Below, piece by piece: positions 35,629-44,362 of a stretch of 64,000 nt of DNA. The DNA is from an uncultured Treponema sp. Lineage in GTDB: Bacteria; Spirochaetota; Spirochaetia; Treponematales; Treponemataceae. Position 1 is the stretch's first letter; every line of letters begins with the position of its first letter. The translations under genes were made by a program, and so were the position numbers. The notes below the pieces were generated by a model. That model was not told the origin of the DNA and did no database searches. It worked only from the letters and a program-made list of their open reading frames with translations. The stretch lies in NCBI GenBank assembly GCA_938039145.1, contig CALHVG010000077.1, positions 1-64,000 on the forward strand, given 5' to 3'.

Positions 35629-36309
35629 TTAAAATTGACTATACTTAACTATTCTATCCGTTTCCAAGAAAAAATCAAGCTCAACAATATACTGCCCCGC
35701 CCTTATTCCGAGCAGCGGAGCGGAACTGATTATGACACGTCCGTCAATTTGTTTGGGTTTGTTTTTAAGAATTTCCCTGTAATAGCTCCGGATTGCATCT
35801 TTTAGGGCGTTTTCGCTTGCTTCTTGAATGCCGGCAAACCCTAAACTCAGTTTTCCCGAACCTTTTCCCTGAATTTTTTTTGTATTTATGGAAGTCCATG
35901 CGTTCAGGTTCTGAATCATTTGCGGAGTACGAACAAATTCCAGCCAGCAGTGCAAAAGATTGTCCTGAATCCACGGTTTTTTGTACGAGATTTTTCCGTC
36001 GGAAGGTTTTATCGTATTAATTTCTTTGACTTCAAAATATTCTTCGACGCCGCGCAATTTGTCGGATGGTGTGTACGAAAAACTCCAGCCGTAAATCATT
36101 CCGTTAAGTAAATACGGGCCGATTTTGCCGAGTCTGCTCATGGCGAACGAAAAATCGCCCTTGTACGGTTCCTGATTTTCCTTCAGTTCCGGGAATGCGT
36201 CGATTTCAGCCCAAAGATGAAGCTGAATCCGTTCCGAAAAATCTTCGTGCTGCGAAAAAGTTTTAGCGGAAATCAAAATTACAGCAAAAAAAATTAAAAA
36301 TTTTCGCAT
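35629..36309 (-). CDS. Exported protein of unknown function
   Basis: 226 residues with a signal peptide (MRKFLIFFAVILISAKTFS). The mature part has patterned hydrophobic strands (SRLGKIGPYLLNGMIYGWSF, GRVIISSAPLLGIRAGQYIV) and ends in ...VKYSQF. It lies 22 nt downstream of the diguanylate cyclase gene on the same strand, so the two may be cotranscribed. The function is unknown. Confidence 0.72.
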   Translation of the reverse strand: MRKFLIFFAVILISAKTFSQHEDFSERIQLHLWAEIDAFPELKENQEPYKGDFSFAMSRLGKIGPYLLNGMIYGWSFSYTPSDKLRGVEEYFEVKEINTIKPSDGKISYKKPWIQDNLLHCWLEFVRTPQMIQNLNAWTSINTKKIQGKGSGKLSLGFAGIQEASENALKDAIRSYYREILKNKPKQIDGRVIISSAPLLGIRAGQYIVELDFFLETDRIVKYSQF

Positions 36310-36331
36310 TTTTTATTTGTGCGGCAAAGCA

Positions 36332-37435
36332 TTATTTTCCATCTTCGTCAAGGCCTGAAACCAGCGACGGAAAGGCGTAAGTAACTCGGTTTCTGCCGTT
36401 GTGCTTGGACATATAAAGTCCTTGGTCGGCTTGGTTTACAAGTTGTTTTGGATTTGTGATTGGGTTTGTCTCCTCATCAAAAACCGAGACTCCGCACGAG
36501 ATTGTAACGTGCATATGCTGGTCGTTATAGACAAAATCGTGGGCTTCGATAGTGCTTCTGATTCTTTCTGCGATTGCAAGCGCAGCCTCTTTTTTTGTTT
36601 CATGCAGAAGAACCGTGAATTCTTCTCCTCCATAGCGGCTCGCAAGGTCTTCAGTTCTGAGGTTGTCTTTTATCAGTTTTGCGACTTCTTTTAGAACATA
36701 GTCGCCGCATTCATGGCCGTAAGAATCGTTGAAATGTTTAAAGAAATCTATATCGAACATTATGATGGAAAGAGGAAGTTTTTGGCTCACCGCCATGTCC
36801 AGTTTTTCGGCAAGGGAATTGAAGAAAAAATATTTTAGCTTCAACTGAGTCATCATGTCCGTAGAGGAACGTTCAAGCAATATTGCGTTGCTTATCGCAA
36901 TGGAGGCAAGCGAGCCGATTGCAAAAACCAGATTTTTTTCATAGTCGGAATATTCGGACTCTTCGCCCGGATCGACAAAAAACCTGTCGCAAAGATAAAG
37001 GATTCCATTCAAACGATTGCGTTGAAGAAGCGGAACTATGAGGGTCGGTTTAAGAAGTTCAAAAATCTGTAACGCCGGACTTTCCGGACATTCTTTTTTA
37101 AGATATTCCAACGAGACCGGCTTTTTTGCGGCTGTTAGCGTGGGGACAATCGGGTCGACGGTAGAAAACTGAAAATCCAGATTTCCAACAGGATTTAATA
37201 CGTTCTGCTGTGTTTTTAACACAAGATAATCCGAATTTATAAAATCCTGAACGAAAATACCTGCGTTTGCGACGTGCAATTGCGCCATGCACGAAAAAAC
37301 GATGGACTCAAGCAACGTGGTTGTTTCGAGCGTGGAATTAAAGGATTTTGATATCTCAAGCAGTTGTTCCAAATCATAGATTCTGCGTTCGTATTGAATT
37401 GTCTGCTCTTCTGATATGCTTCTACGCTTGGCCAT
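36332..37435 (-). CDS. GAF-GGDEF diguanylate cyclase
   Basis: 367 residues, cytoplasmic. A short coiled coil and GAF-like sensor (about 20-190) precede a GGDEF domain (about 200-360) with MFDIDFFKHFNDSYGHECGDYVL, active site RYGGEEF and DQGLYMSKHNGRNRV. An I-site RTED sits five residues before GGEEF, so product inhibition is likely. It makes c-di-GMP. A TATAAT (37466-37471, minus strand) inside the end of the upstream gene probably provides its own promoter. Confidence 0.93.
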   Translation of the reverse strand: MAKRRSISEEQTIQYERRIYDLEQLLEISKSFNSTLETTTLLESIVFSCMAQLHVANAGIFVQDFINSDYLVLKTQQNVLNPVGNLDFQFSTVDPIVPTLTAAKKPVSLEYLKKECPESPALQIFELLKPTLIVPLLQRNRLNGILYLCDRFFVDPGEESEYSDYEKNLVFAIGSLASIAISNAILLERSSTDMMTQLKLKYFFFNSLAEKLDMAVSQKLPLSIIMFDIDFFKHFNDSYGHECGDYVLKEVAKLIKDNLRTEDLASRYGGEEFTVLLHETKKEAALAIAERIRSTIEAHDFVYNDQHMHVTISCGVSVFDEETNPITNPKQLVNQADQGLYMSKHNGRNRVTYAFPSLVSGLDEDGK

Positions 37436-37455
37436 CTTTTAATTGTTGTCCTTAG

Positions 37456-39027
37456 TCAGGCACTAATTATAGCATAGTTCTTCATTATTTTAAAGAAAAT
37501 TTCCCAGTTTTCATATTGTTGCTCAAGTTGAGCCGTGTTGTCTCTGTTCCTTGAGGACATCATAAGGACTTTCAGGTTGGATATGATTTCGCTTTTGGGC
37601 TTTTTGGAATCGGTGAGCATATCCCCGATGTGCTTGTACATTCTGTTCAGATTGTTTGTCTCTTTTGTGATGAGTTTGCTGGCCTCGTTGTTTATGTCCG
37701 AAACGATGCCTTCGAGTTTTCTAAGGAAATCGATGTCCTTTTTGCCGTCCTGCAAATATCCGTTAAGCAGTGTGAGGGAATATTTTCCGCCGTTTGCAAA
37801 AGATGCTTCGAAATCTTCCAGTATTTGGTTTGTTTCAAGAGCGGCATAAACGTCCGTGGAGAATTCCGTTTTGTATGTAGGATTGTTGAAAAATCCTTCG
37901 ATAACTATGTCGTTCAGCAAAGAACGCACGGATTCCGTGAAATATGACGTAAGAAACGTTTTTAGAATCTGCATGGGAAGAATCCACAGGAACGAGCCTT
38001 GGGACGCATTCAGCAATTTTTGGTTGAATTCGTTGTTGTATCCTTGCAGAGGAATCAACGGCGTGTCCCCGAATAGCTGTGAAAGTTCGGTGCGGATGTT
38101 TTCGTTTTTTAGTTCCGTTTTTATTCTCTGCTCGTCCGCTTTGAATTTGGACTGTATCATAATCTCGAAACTATGGCAGGCGGATTCTTTGTAAGACGCG
38201 GATTTCGGCTCGTACAAAATGTCCTGCCGTCCGTAGCGGATAAGTGTTTTCAGTTTTTCGGGAGTCAAGATTTTTCCGAAAATATATGCGATTGTCTTTA
38301 GATTTTTTACCAGTTGTTGGATTTCTTGGTTGGAAGCTTCGCCTGCCGTTTTTAGGGTTGCGAGCGCGGAAACCGCATTTACCAGCGAGGCGGTGAATTT
38401 TAATCCGTTTGCCTGAAAATATAAGTCTTCAAGCGAGGCGGCAATTTTGGACACCGGAAGCGGATGGTATGTCGGCTGATAGGACATATCGGCTGCGATA
38501 AAACTTTGGTCGAAAGTCTGAAGGATTGGCACAAAATTGAATCGGCATAAATCGCTGAACTGATGAACGGCGAGCAAATTTTTGTCTATTTTCCTGAACA
38601 CGTCGGCGTTAAGTTCGTGCATAACTTTGTCGAAAGTGCGCCGTTGCCGGTCGAAAATCTGCGAGGTCGTCATGCTTGATTCTTCGAATTCGTGCTTTCT
38701 TGCTTCGTAGGAAAGATTTTGAATTGCAATCTGGTCTTCTCGCCGGAAGCCTGTAAGAACCAGTTGCGCCTCGAAACGGTGCGCTTTTTGTCCGTCCGGG
38801 CTTGCGATTGTCGAAAGAAAAAGGTCGTTCAACGGCTTTGAATTTACGTACAGAAGACGGATTGTTTCCGCAAAGTTTCCGTTCAGGTTTCCTTCCTGAA
38901 ATATTTGAGGCTGAAAACTCCGAATTTCGCTTTCAAGTTTTCTCAGCTGAATTTTTTTCTGCACTTCGGGAGAGTTCCTGTTGAAAATGGATTCAAAAAA
39001 ATCGCTTAACGCCTGAAACAGATTCAT
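37456..39027 (-). CDS. Large conserved-looking cytoplasmic protein of unknown function
   Basis: 523 residues, mostly alpha-helical, no signal peptide or membrane helix. It includes FDRQRRTFDKVMHELNADVF, FSDLCRFNFVPILQTFDQSF and a helical C-terminus rich in Asn and Lys. It resembles spirochaete-only hypothetical proteins (perhaps the DUF5312 type), but I cannot confirm this. It lies directly upstream of the diguanylate cyclase with a 20-nt gap. Codon use is like the core genes. Confidence 0.7.
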   Translation of the reverse strand: MNLFQALSDFFESIFNRNSPEVQKKIQLRKLESEIRSFQPQIFQEGNLNGNFAETIRLLYVNSKPLNDLFLSTIASPDGQKAHRFEAQLVLTGFRREDQIAIQNLSYEARKHEFEESSMTTSQIFDRQRRTFDKVMHELNADVFRKIDKNLLAVHQFSDLCRFNFVPILQTFDQSFIAADMSYQPTYHPLPVSKIAASLEDLYFQANGLKFTASLVNAVSALATLKTAGEASNQEIQQLVKNLKTIAYIFGKILTPEKLKTLIRYGRQDILYEPKSASYKESACHSFEIMIQSKFKADEQRIKTELKNENIRTELSQLFGDTPLIPLQGYNNEFNQKLLNASQGSFLWILPMQILKTFLTSYFTESVRSLLNDIVIEGFFNNPTYKTEFSTDVYAALETNQILEDFEASFANGGKYSLTLLNGYLQDGKKDIDFLRKLEGIVSDINNEASKLITKETNNLNRMYKHIGDMLTDSKKPKSEIISNLKVLMMSSRNRDNTAQLEQQYENWEIFFKIMKNYAIISA

Positions 39028-39137
39028 ATTATTGGAAGTTTAATCCTAAAACACCCATTTTGCAACCGTCCTCGGCATTTTTGGGAATCTGAATCGCTTG
39101 CATAAAAAAATGTTCTCCGGATAGTTTTTTGTTTTGC

Positions 39138-39815
39138 TCAGATGTCCGAAATCGAGATTTTCACCAATTTCCCGGATTCGGATAATTTTTTTGTGATTTT
39201 GGTTATGTCAAAGTCTCCGGGGGCTTTGACCGTGAGTTTTATTATGTATTTTTGTTTTTCAATGGATTCGGACACATTCGTGTCTTTTATTACAAGTCCC
39301 GAATTTTTTATTTCTTCGACAATTTTTGAAAACACTATGTCGGAGTCGGAAAATTCTAGGACAAGGGATTTTCGTTTTTCCGCAGGAAAGAATTTTCGTT
39401 CTACTTTTTCAAGAATTACCAGGGCGAAAAGGATTATGAAAATTGTCGTTCCGGCGATGAAATATTGTCCTGTTCCGCAGGCAATTCCGAGTGCCGCCGC
39501 AGTAAAAATTATTGCTGCGCTCGTAAGCCCGCGTATGTTCAGTCCGTATTGAATAATCGCGCCGCCGCCTAAAAATCCGATTCCCGTTACGATTCCAGCC
39601 GCAATCCGGGTGGGGTCTCCGCCGGTTATGTCCGGAATTTTTGTGATTATCGAGGACATCATGGTCAAAACCGACGAGGAAACGCTTATCAGCATAAGAG
39701 TCCTCATTCCTACCGTATGCTGCCGACTTTTCCGTTCGATTCCGAGCAAAATGCCGCAGGCGAAACTTGCGCCGATTTTTAAAAGGCAGTCAAGATAAAA
39801 ATTGTCCAAAGTCAT
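39138..39815 (-). CDS. MgtC/SapB family membrane protein
   Basis: 225 residues. The family N-terminal membrane domain has about four to five helices: CGILLGIERKSRQHTVGMRTLMLI, GIVTGIGFLGGGAIIQYG, IRGLTSAAIIFTAAALGIACGTG. A C-terminal ACT-like cytosolic domain follows. MgtC proteins modulate P-type ATPase and are tied to low-magnesium survival. GGAGG lies 9 nt before the ATG at 39815. No magnesium transporter is adjacent. Confidence 0.9.
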   Translation of the reverse strand: MTLDNFYLDCLLKIGASFACGILLGIERKSRQHTVGMRTLMLISVSSSVLTMMSSIITKIPDITGGDPTRIAAGIVTGIGFLGGGAIIQYGLNIRGLTSAAIIFTAAALGIACGTGQYFIAGTTIFIILFALVILEKVERKFFPAEKRKSLVLEFSDSDIVFSKIVEEIKNSGLVIKDTNVSESIEKQKYIIKLTVKAPGDFDITKITKKLSESGKLVKISISDI

Positions 39816-39917
39816 TGAAAGTCCTCCGAGTTACATGTTTTGCTTGCGGAATCGGAATGAATGGTTCGTAAGGCTACCGAAAAAGTAAGCGGTTTTTGGG
39901 CAGCCCTTTGTGCAATC

Positions 39918-40640
39918 CTAGCGGAACAGCGAAAATTCGGTCGGGGCTTTTGCGCCGGCTTTTATCCAGTTCGTGCTTGGGGGAACGCCTTTTTTCAGTT
40001 CGTCGCAAGCGTTTATGTAGTCTTTTAGCCACGAAGCCAAAGCCGAGTCGTTTGCCGAAATGTCGTTCGAGCGGTCGCCGGAAATCAGTAAAATGCGCAC
40101 GTATTCGTTGTCGATTTCCTTTGCCGCAAGATTTTCCGCAAAAGTTGCGAACGCCGCTTCTGCCGCGGACACAATCGGATTTACGGAAATTGCGCCTGAT
40201 TTTCTAAGCGAAGAAGAACGAAGAATCTCGTTCGCCGTGGGGTTCGATTTCAGAAGGAAAATCAGTTTTGCCTGACTTTTGTGCTGTTCGATTCTATTGA
40301 GGATTTCCAATGCCAAATATTGAAAGCCGAGAATCATTGCATCGCACGCTCTTGCGCAGATGTCCGTGGAACACGAAGAATATTTAATCGCAAAATAAGT
40401 GGAATCAAAGTAGAGGATATAATTTTCGCAAAATCCGTTGATGGTTTCCGCCTGAAGAATCAAATAACGTGCGGAAATGGCTGAATCTCTGTTCCACGGC
40501 GCAATGGAAAATCCTTGTCCGTTATCATCTTCGGATGCTTCTCCCGACACCACAATATTGAAGTCACTCAATTCAAATTTTTTCACGAATTCCTGCGAAT
40601 CGGGAAAATCTTTGCCGGCAATCAGAATATTTTTACTCAT
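39918..40640 (-). CDS. NAD(P)-binding-like protein of unknown function
   Basis: 240 residues from ATG 40640; the open frame continues to 41018 but the upstream part has no recognisable protein character and would contain the promoter. The N-terminus MSKNILIAGKDFPDSQEFVKKF looks like the first beta-alpha unit of a Rossmann fold, as in short-chain dehydrogenases, but the GxxxGxG and YxxxK motifs are incomplete. TATAAT (40647-40652, minus strand) ends 6 nt before the ATG, predicting a leaderless mRNA. The function is unknown. Confidence 0.68.
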   Translation of the reverse strand: MSKNILIAGKDFPDSQEFVKKFELSDFNIVVSGEASEDDNGQGFSIAPWNRDSAISARYLILQAETINGFCENYILYFDSTYFAIKYSSCSTDICARACDAMILGFQYLALEILNRIEQHKSQAKLIFLLKSNPTANEILRSSSLRKSGAISVNPIVSAAEAAFATFAENLAAKEIDNEYVRILLISGDRSNDISANDSALASWLKDYINACDELKKGVPPSTNWIKAGAKAPTEFSLFR

Positions 40641-41108
40641 GCGAAGATTATAGCATTTATCATGCAATAATAAAATAAGCCTTGCGAACTTCACGGAAAA
40701 CGGTTTTGAAAAACATTTGGATAATTCCTGCGGATTTCTAAAAAATGTGAAACATCCGGAGAAAAACTTAAAGATTCTAAAACGCAGCTTATGTTCGGAC
40801 GAAAACAGTTCGAACTGCAAATTGATTTTCTTTCCGGAGTTCACCGCCGGAATTTTTAGAATTTCTTTGATTCGCAATGCGTCTTTTTGTGGAATCTTTC
40901 GTTCGAGCCTAAAATCCGTGCAATTTTCCGCAGTCGATTTTTTCGAGATTATCCGAAGGTTTATTTTAAGCGGCAAAAATACTGCCTCTAAAAAAACTGC
41001 GAGTTTCCCTTTCGGCAAACTCGCTTATTGAACGTGTGCGTTCTTGCGTGCAAATTGAACAACTTCCAAAGTTGAAACTTTGTTTAGCTGTTCAATTTTA
41101 AGGAAAGA
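40641..41108. other. 468-nt gene-poor region with hairpins, downstream of glnN
   Basis: Frames are open on both strands (for example 40717-41031 plus) but neither has a ribosome site, and neither resembles a known protein. Two hairpins lie at its right end: GCGAGTTT/AAACTCGC (40999-41024) and AAATTGAACA/TGTTCAATTT (41052-41061, 41089-41098) enclosing CAAAG/CTTTG. The second directly follows the glnN stop on the minus strand and may terminate it. The first belongs to the GCGAGTTT hairpin family also seen at 43440 and 46598. Confidence 0.5.
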
Positions 41109-43202
41109 TTAAACGTTGAAAAGCAAATCTTCGTAACTCGGATACGGCTTAAACTCTTCGGAAAGAAGCGGCTCGATTTTGTCTGCTACAGCCCGCGCCT
41201 CTTCCATCGCAGGAATAACCGTATCGGCATACGCATGGGCGGTTTTTATGATTGAACTGCATTTTTTCGCTTCGGAATGTTTTTCCGAAAGTGCCTCGGC
41301 TTTTTCCGAAAGTTTTTCCGCAAGGTCGTCAAGTTTTTTTAGCAACGATGACTGGGCGGCGCATTTCGCTTCGGGAACAAGGTTTCTGACTTCCGCCGCC
41401 GATTTTCCGACAGTCTCCATGTATTTGAATGTTGCAGGAAGAATGTCCTTGTTTATCATTTCTAGCATTGTTTCGACTTCGATATTCAAGATTCCGATGT
41501 ATTTTTCAAGTTTTATTTCGTAGTGGCTTTTTAGTTCCGTTTCGGAGTACACACCCATTTCGTTGTATAACTTGATGTTTTTGGGCTTCAAATATTCTTC
41601 CATTGCGTCGGGAAGCGTTCGCAGATTCAGGAGACCCCGTTTTTCTGCTTCTTTGACCCAGTTTCCGTCATAGCCGTTTCCGTCAAAAACAATCCGCCAA
41701 TGCGCAGTGATTTCCCGTTTTACAAGATTCTGCAAATCTTTTTCAAAATTATCGGATTTTTCAAGTTCGTCCGCATATTCTTTGAGGGAATATGCAAGAA
41801 TCGCGTCCAGCGTGGTGTTCGGTCCGGAAATTGAAAGCGAAGAACCGACGGAACGGAATTCAAATCGGTTTCCTGTGAACGCAAACGGCGAAGTCCTGTT
41901 TCTGTCGGTGGAATCCTTTGGAATCGGCGGAAGAACGTCAACTCCGATGGACATTTTTTGGCGTGTTTTTGAGTTGTACGGAGTTCCGTCTTTTATGGAT
42001 TTTAGAATCGATTCCAGTTCGTCGCCAAGATATATGGAAATCACTGCCGGCGGAGCTTCGTGCGCTCCAAGTCGGTGGTCGTTTGATGCGCTCGCCACTG
42101 AAATCCTAAGAAGATCCTGATTTTCGTCGACGGCTTTTATGACCGCCGTAAGGAACAGAAGAAACTGGGCGTTTTCCATAGGCGTTTTTCCGGGTGCAAA
42201 AAGATTTTCTCCGGAATCCGTGGAAAGAGACCAATTGTTATGCTTTCCGCTTCCGTTTACGCCTGCGAAGGGTTTTTCGTGAAGCAGACAGACCATTCCG
42301 TGCCTGCGTGCGACTTTTTTCATCATTTCCATTGTCAACTGATTTTGATCGGCGGCAAGGTTGGATGTGGTAAAAATCGTTGCCATTTCGTGCTGGGCGG
42401 GTGCGGTCTCGTTATGCTCCGTTTTTGAATATATTCCAAGCGCCCACAGTTCCCTGTTCAAGTCTTCCATGTATTCTATAATGCGGGGTTTTATTGCGGC
42501 AAAATATTGGTCATCCATTTCCTGCCCCTTCGCAGGCTTTGCGCCGAACAAAGTCCGTCCTGTCATGCGAAGGTCTTTTCGTTTGTTGTAAAGTTTTTCA
42601 TCGATAAGAAAATATTCCTGTTCGGGCCCCATTGTTGTGGTTACGTGCTTTGCAGGATTTTTGAAAAGTTTAAGAATACGCAACGCCTGCTCGTTCAGGC
42701 TTTCCATGGAACGCAGAAGAGGCGTTTTTTTGTCCAATGCCTCGCCGGTGTAGGAACAAAATGCGGTCGGAATGCAAAGCGAATGATTTTTTACGAACGC
42801 ATATGCGGTCGGATCCCATACTGTGTAGCCTCTCGCCTCGAATGTCGCTCTTCGCCCCCCCGACGGAAGGGAAGATGCATCCGGCTCGCCTTTAACAAGT
42901 TCTTTTCCGCTAAATTCCATTATAACTCCGCCGTTTCCGTCCGGAGTGATAAAACTGTCGTGTTTTTCTGCGGTTACGCCCGTGAGCGGCTGAAACCAGT
43001 GCGTATAATGCGTCGCTCCTTTTGATATTGCCCATTCTTTCATCGCATGGGCAATTTGATTTGCCACTTCAAGAGCAAGCGGAATGCCTTCGTCCATAGT
43101 TTTCATCAGGGATTTGAATGTGTCTTTTGGCAAAAGTTCCCGCATTACTTTTTTGTTGAAGACATTGCAGGCAAACATTTCAGGTACATTTGTTTCAGCC
43201 AT
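41109..43202 (-). CDS. glnN: Type III glutamine synthetase
   Basis: 697 residues, the length of GSIII. Diagnostic segments are HWFQPLTGVTAEKHDSF, IMEFSGKELVKGEPDASS, MGPEQEYFLID, HNETAPAQHEMA, GSGKHNNWSLSTD and NRTSPFAFTGNRFEFR. It makes glutamine from glutamate, ammonia and ATP, the main ammonia assimilation step. TAGGAG precedes the ATG at 43202. No GSI is present in the window. Confidence 0.96.
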   Translation of the reverse strand: MAETNVPEMFACNVFNKKVMRELLPKDTFKSLMKTMDEGIPLALEVANQIAHAMKEWAISKGATHYTHWFQPLTGVTAEKHDSFITPDGNGGVIMEFSGKELVKGEPDASSLPSGGRRATFEARGYTVWDPTAYAFVKNHSLCIPTAFCSYTGEALDKKTPLLRSMESLNEQALRILKLFKNPAKHVTTTMGPEQEYFLIDEKLYNKRKDLRMTGRTLFGAKPAKGQEMDDQYFAAIKPRIIEYMEDLNRELWALGIYSKTEHNETAPAQHEMATIFTTSNLAADQNQLTMEMMKKVARRHGMVCLLHEKPFAGVNGSGKHNNWSLSTDSGENLFAPGKTPMENAQFLLFLTAVIKAVDENQDLLRISVASASNDHRLGAHEAPPAVISIYLGDELESILKSIKDGTPYNSKTRQKMSIGVDVLPPIPKDSTDRNRTSPFAFTGNRFEFRSVGSSLSISGPNTTLDAILAYSLKEYADELEKSDNFEKDLQNLVKREITAHWRIVFDGNGYDGNWVKEAEKRGLLNLRTLPDAMEEYLKPKNIKLYNEMGVYSETELKSHYEIKLEKYIGILNIEVETMLEMINKDILPATFKYMETVGKSAAEVRNLVPEAKCAAQSSLLKKLDDLAEKLSEKAEALSEKHSEAKKCSSIIKTAHAYADTVIPAMEEARAVADKIEPLLSEEFKPYPSYEDLLFNV

Positions 43203-43290
43203 AATTTGCTCCTAGAAAGGCGACATGATTTTAGGCAAATTTATATTTTTTACTTGATTTTTGCAAGGAGTTTATTTAGGGCTCTCTTTA

Positions 43291-43524
43291 TTAGGGAGGA
43301 AACCGGCTCGGAGTTCGAAGCCCGCAGGTTTCCTCCCTAAGACCCACCTTCCTTGGGCACGACCAAAGGGGACACCCCTTTGGAAACCCCTGCTTGCACG
43401 AATCGGACACCTGTCCGATTCGTGCAAGCAGGGGTTTCGCGAGTTTGCCGGCGGCAAACTCGTAGCGGACATACGAGCAGCAATCGGATGAACGAAGCCT
43501 TAATATGTCCGTCCTTCTTCCCTA
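43291..43524. repeat. Tandem palindrome cluster with a 54-bp near-perfect palindrome
   Basis: Left to right: TTAGGGAGGAAACC/GGTTTCCTCCCTAA (43291-43304, 43327-43340); CCAAAGGGG/CCCCTTTGG (43363-43383); a palindrome with 26-bp perfect arms and a 2-nt centre (43384-43437, core GAATCGGACACCTGTCCGATTC); CGAGTTTGCC/GGCAAACTCG (43440-43462); GCGGACATA/TATGTCCG (43465-43473, 43504-43511). The last three are an inverted-orientation relative of the module at 6522-6704. No gene is present. Confidence 0.8.
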
Positions 43525-43582
43525 ATAAAATCGGGGGTCAAAGGGGGCACCCCCTTAATATTCGACTGTGGGTAAAAAGGCT

Positions 43583-43840
43583 TTAGCCGTAGATATCCTT
43601 TCTGTGACCAATCCGTAAAACTGTAATCAGGATTTTATCATCCTCAATCTCGCATATAAGCCGATAATCGCCAACACGATAACGCCACTTGCCCGAAAGA
43701 TTCCCGACAAGCGCTTTACCGCTTGAGCGCGGGTTTTCAAGCTTTGCCACCTCATTAAGATAATTCTTGATTTGTATTTGAACAGGTTTGTCGAGTTTCG
43801 AAAGCTGTTTTTTAGCTTGTGCTGAATACTCGATAGTCAT
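43583..43840 (-). CDS. relE: RelE/ParE-type toxin
   Basis: 85 residues. IEYSAQAKKQLSKLDKPVQIQI at the N-terminus and the C-terminal GKWRYRVGDYRLICEIEDDKILITVLRIGHRKDIYG-type block (GKWRYRVGDYR, VLRIGHRKDIY) are those of RelE-family mRNA interferases. Arg and Tyr residues expected for ribosome-dependent cleavage are present. The start overlaps the antitoxin stop as TAATG, so the pair is translationally coupled, antitoxin first. Confidence 0.93.
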   Translation of the reverse strand: MTIEYSAQAKKQLSKLDKPVQIQIKNYLNEVAKLENPRSSGKALVGNLSGKWRYRVGDYRLICEIEDDKILITVLRIGHRKDIYG

Positions 43841-44073
43841 TAAATCCCAAGCTCCTTGTAAACCTCTTCTGCGGGATAAGTCTTTTGTTTTCCGCTGTGA
43901 ATTTCTGAAAGAACCTGCTCCGAAAGATAGATGTCTTCCAAGTCCTCAAGGTAATCTTCTAAGAGCCGATTGTAATAAAAACTCGTGGTTCTGTGAGTTT
44001 CTTTTGCAAGAAGACTAACCCTTTCTTTCAGTTCAGGAGTTGTCCTGAATGTTGCCGTTACAGTACGAGCCAT
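43840..44073 (-). CDS. relB: Ribbon-helix-helix antitoxin
   Basis: 77 residues. The N-terminus MARTVTATFRTTPELKERVSLLAKETHRTTSFYYNRLL-type region (TFRTTPELKERVSLLAKET) is a ribbon-helix-helix DNA-binding fold. The acidic, extended C-terminus should wrap the toxin. AAGGGGG precedes the ATG at 44073. It likely represses its own promoter at the inverted repeat 44086-44115. Confidence 0.9.
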   Translation of the reverse strand: MARTVTATFRTTPELKERVSLLAKETHRTTSFYYNRLLEDYLEDLEDIYLSEQVLSEIHSGKQKTYPAEEVYKELGI

Positions 44074-44085
44074 AATCTTACCCCC

Positions 44086-44115
44086 TTGTGATATAGTGAA
44101 ATTATCGTATCACAA
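44086..44115 (-). promoter_or_regulatory. Likely autoregulatory operator of the toxin-antitoxin operon
   Basis: Perfect 8-bp inverted repeat TTGTGATA (44086-44093) and TATCACAA (44108-44115) separated by 14 bp, just upstream of the antitoxin ribosome site. On the minus strand TTGTGA and TATATC-like boxes lie within it, so a bound RHH dimer pair would block transcription. Confidence 0.6.
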
Positions 44116-44145
44116 ATAACTCAAAGAGGCAAAAACATTGCGTCC

Positions 44146-44290
44146 CATAAAACGGACTGAATCGTCCGTTTTGTGCCGGATGAATTCCGAGAGTTTGCCG
44201 TATGATTCTCGCAAGTTTTCCGTGAGGAAAACTTGAGGGCGGCGGACGAGGAATAAAAGCTGTAAGACCCGTTTATCCGCCGACCCGCCC
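44146..44290 (+). repeat. Multi-hairpin element, copy C
   Basis: Stems CATAAAACGGAC/GTCCGTTTTGTG (44146-44175), CAAGTTTTCC/GGAAAACTTG (44212-44235), and outer stem GGGCGGCGGA (44237-44246) with TCCGCCG ... CCC (44276-44286), enclosing TAAGAC and GTTTA as in copies A and B. It differs by an inserted segment (44176-44211). It lies 70 nt upstream of the chemoreceptor gene, in the same position relative to that gene as copy A to the lipoprotein at 4105. Confidence 0.72.
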
Positions 44291-44362
44291 CTTCCCCTAT
44301 ACAGCACCTCGTATTCTGTTGTATTATCCCAAATAACGACATTCAAAAGGATTGCAATCGAT

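Noticed and set aside
40641..41018. N-terminal extension of the gene at 39918
   Set aside because: It would include the TATAAT box and hairpins and has no recognisable domain; the shorter start at 40640 fits better.
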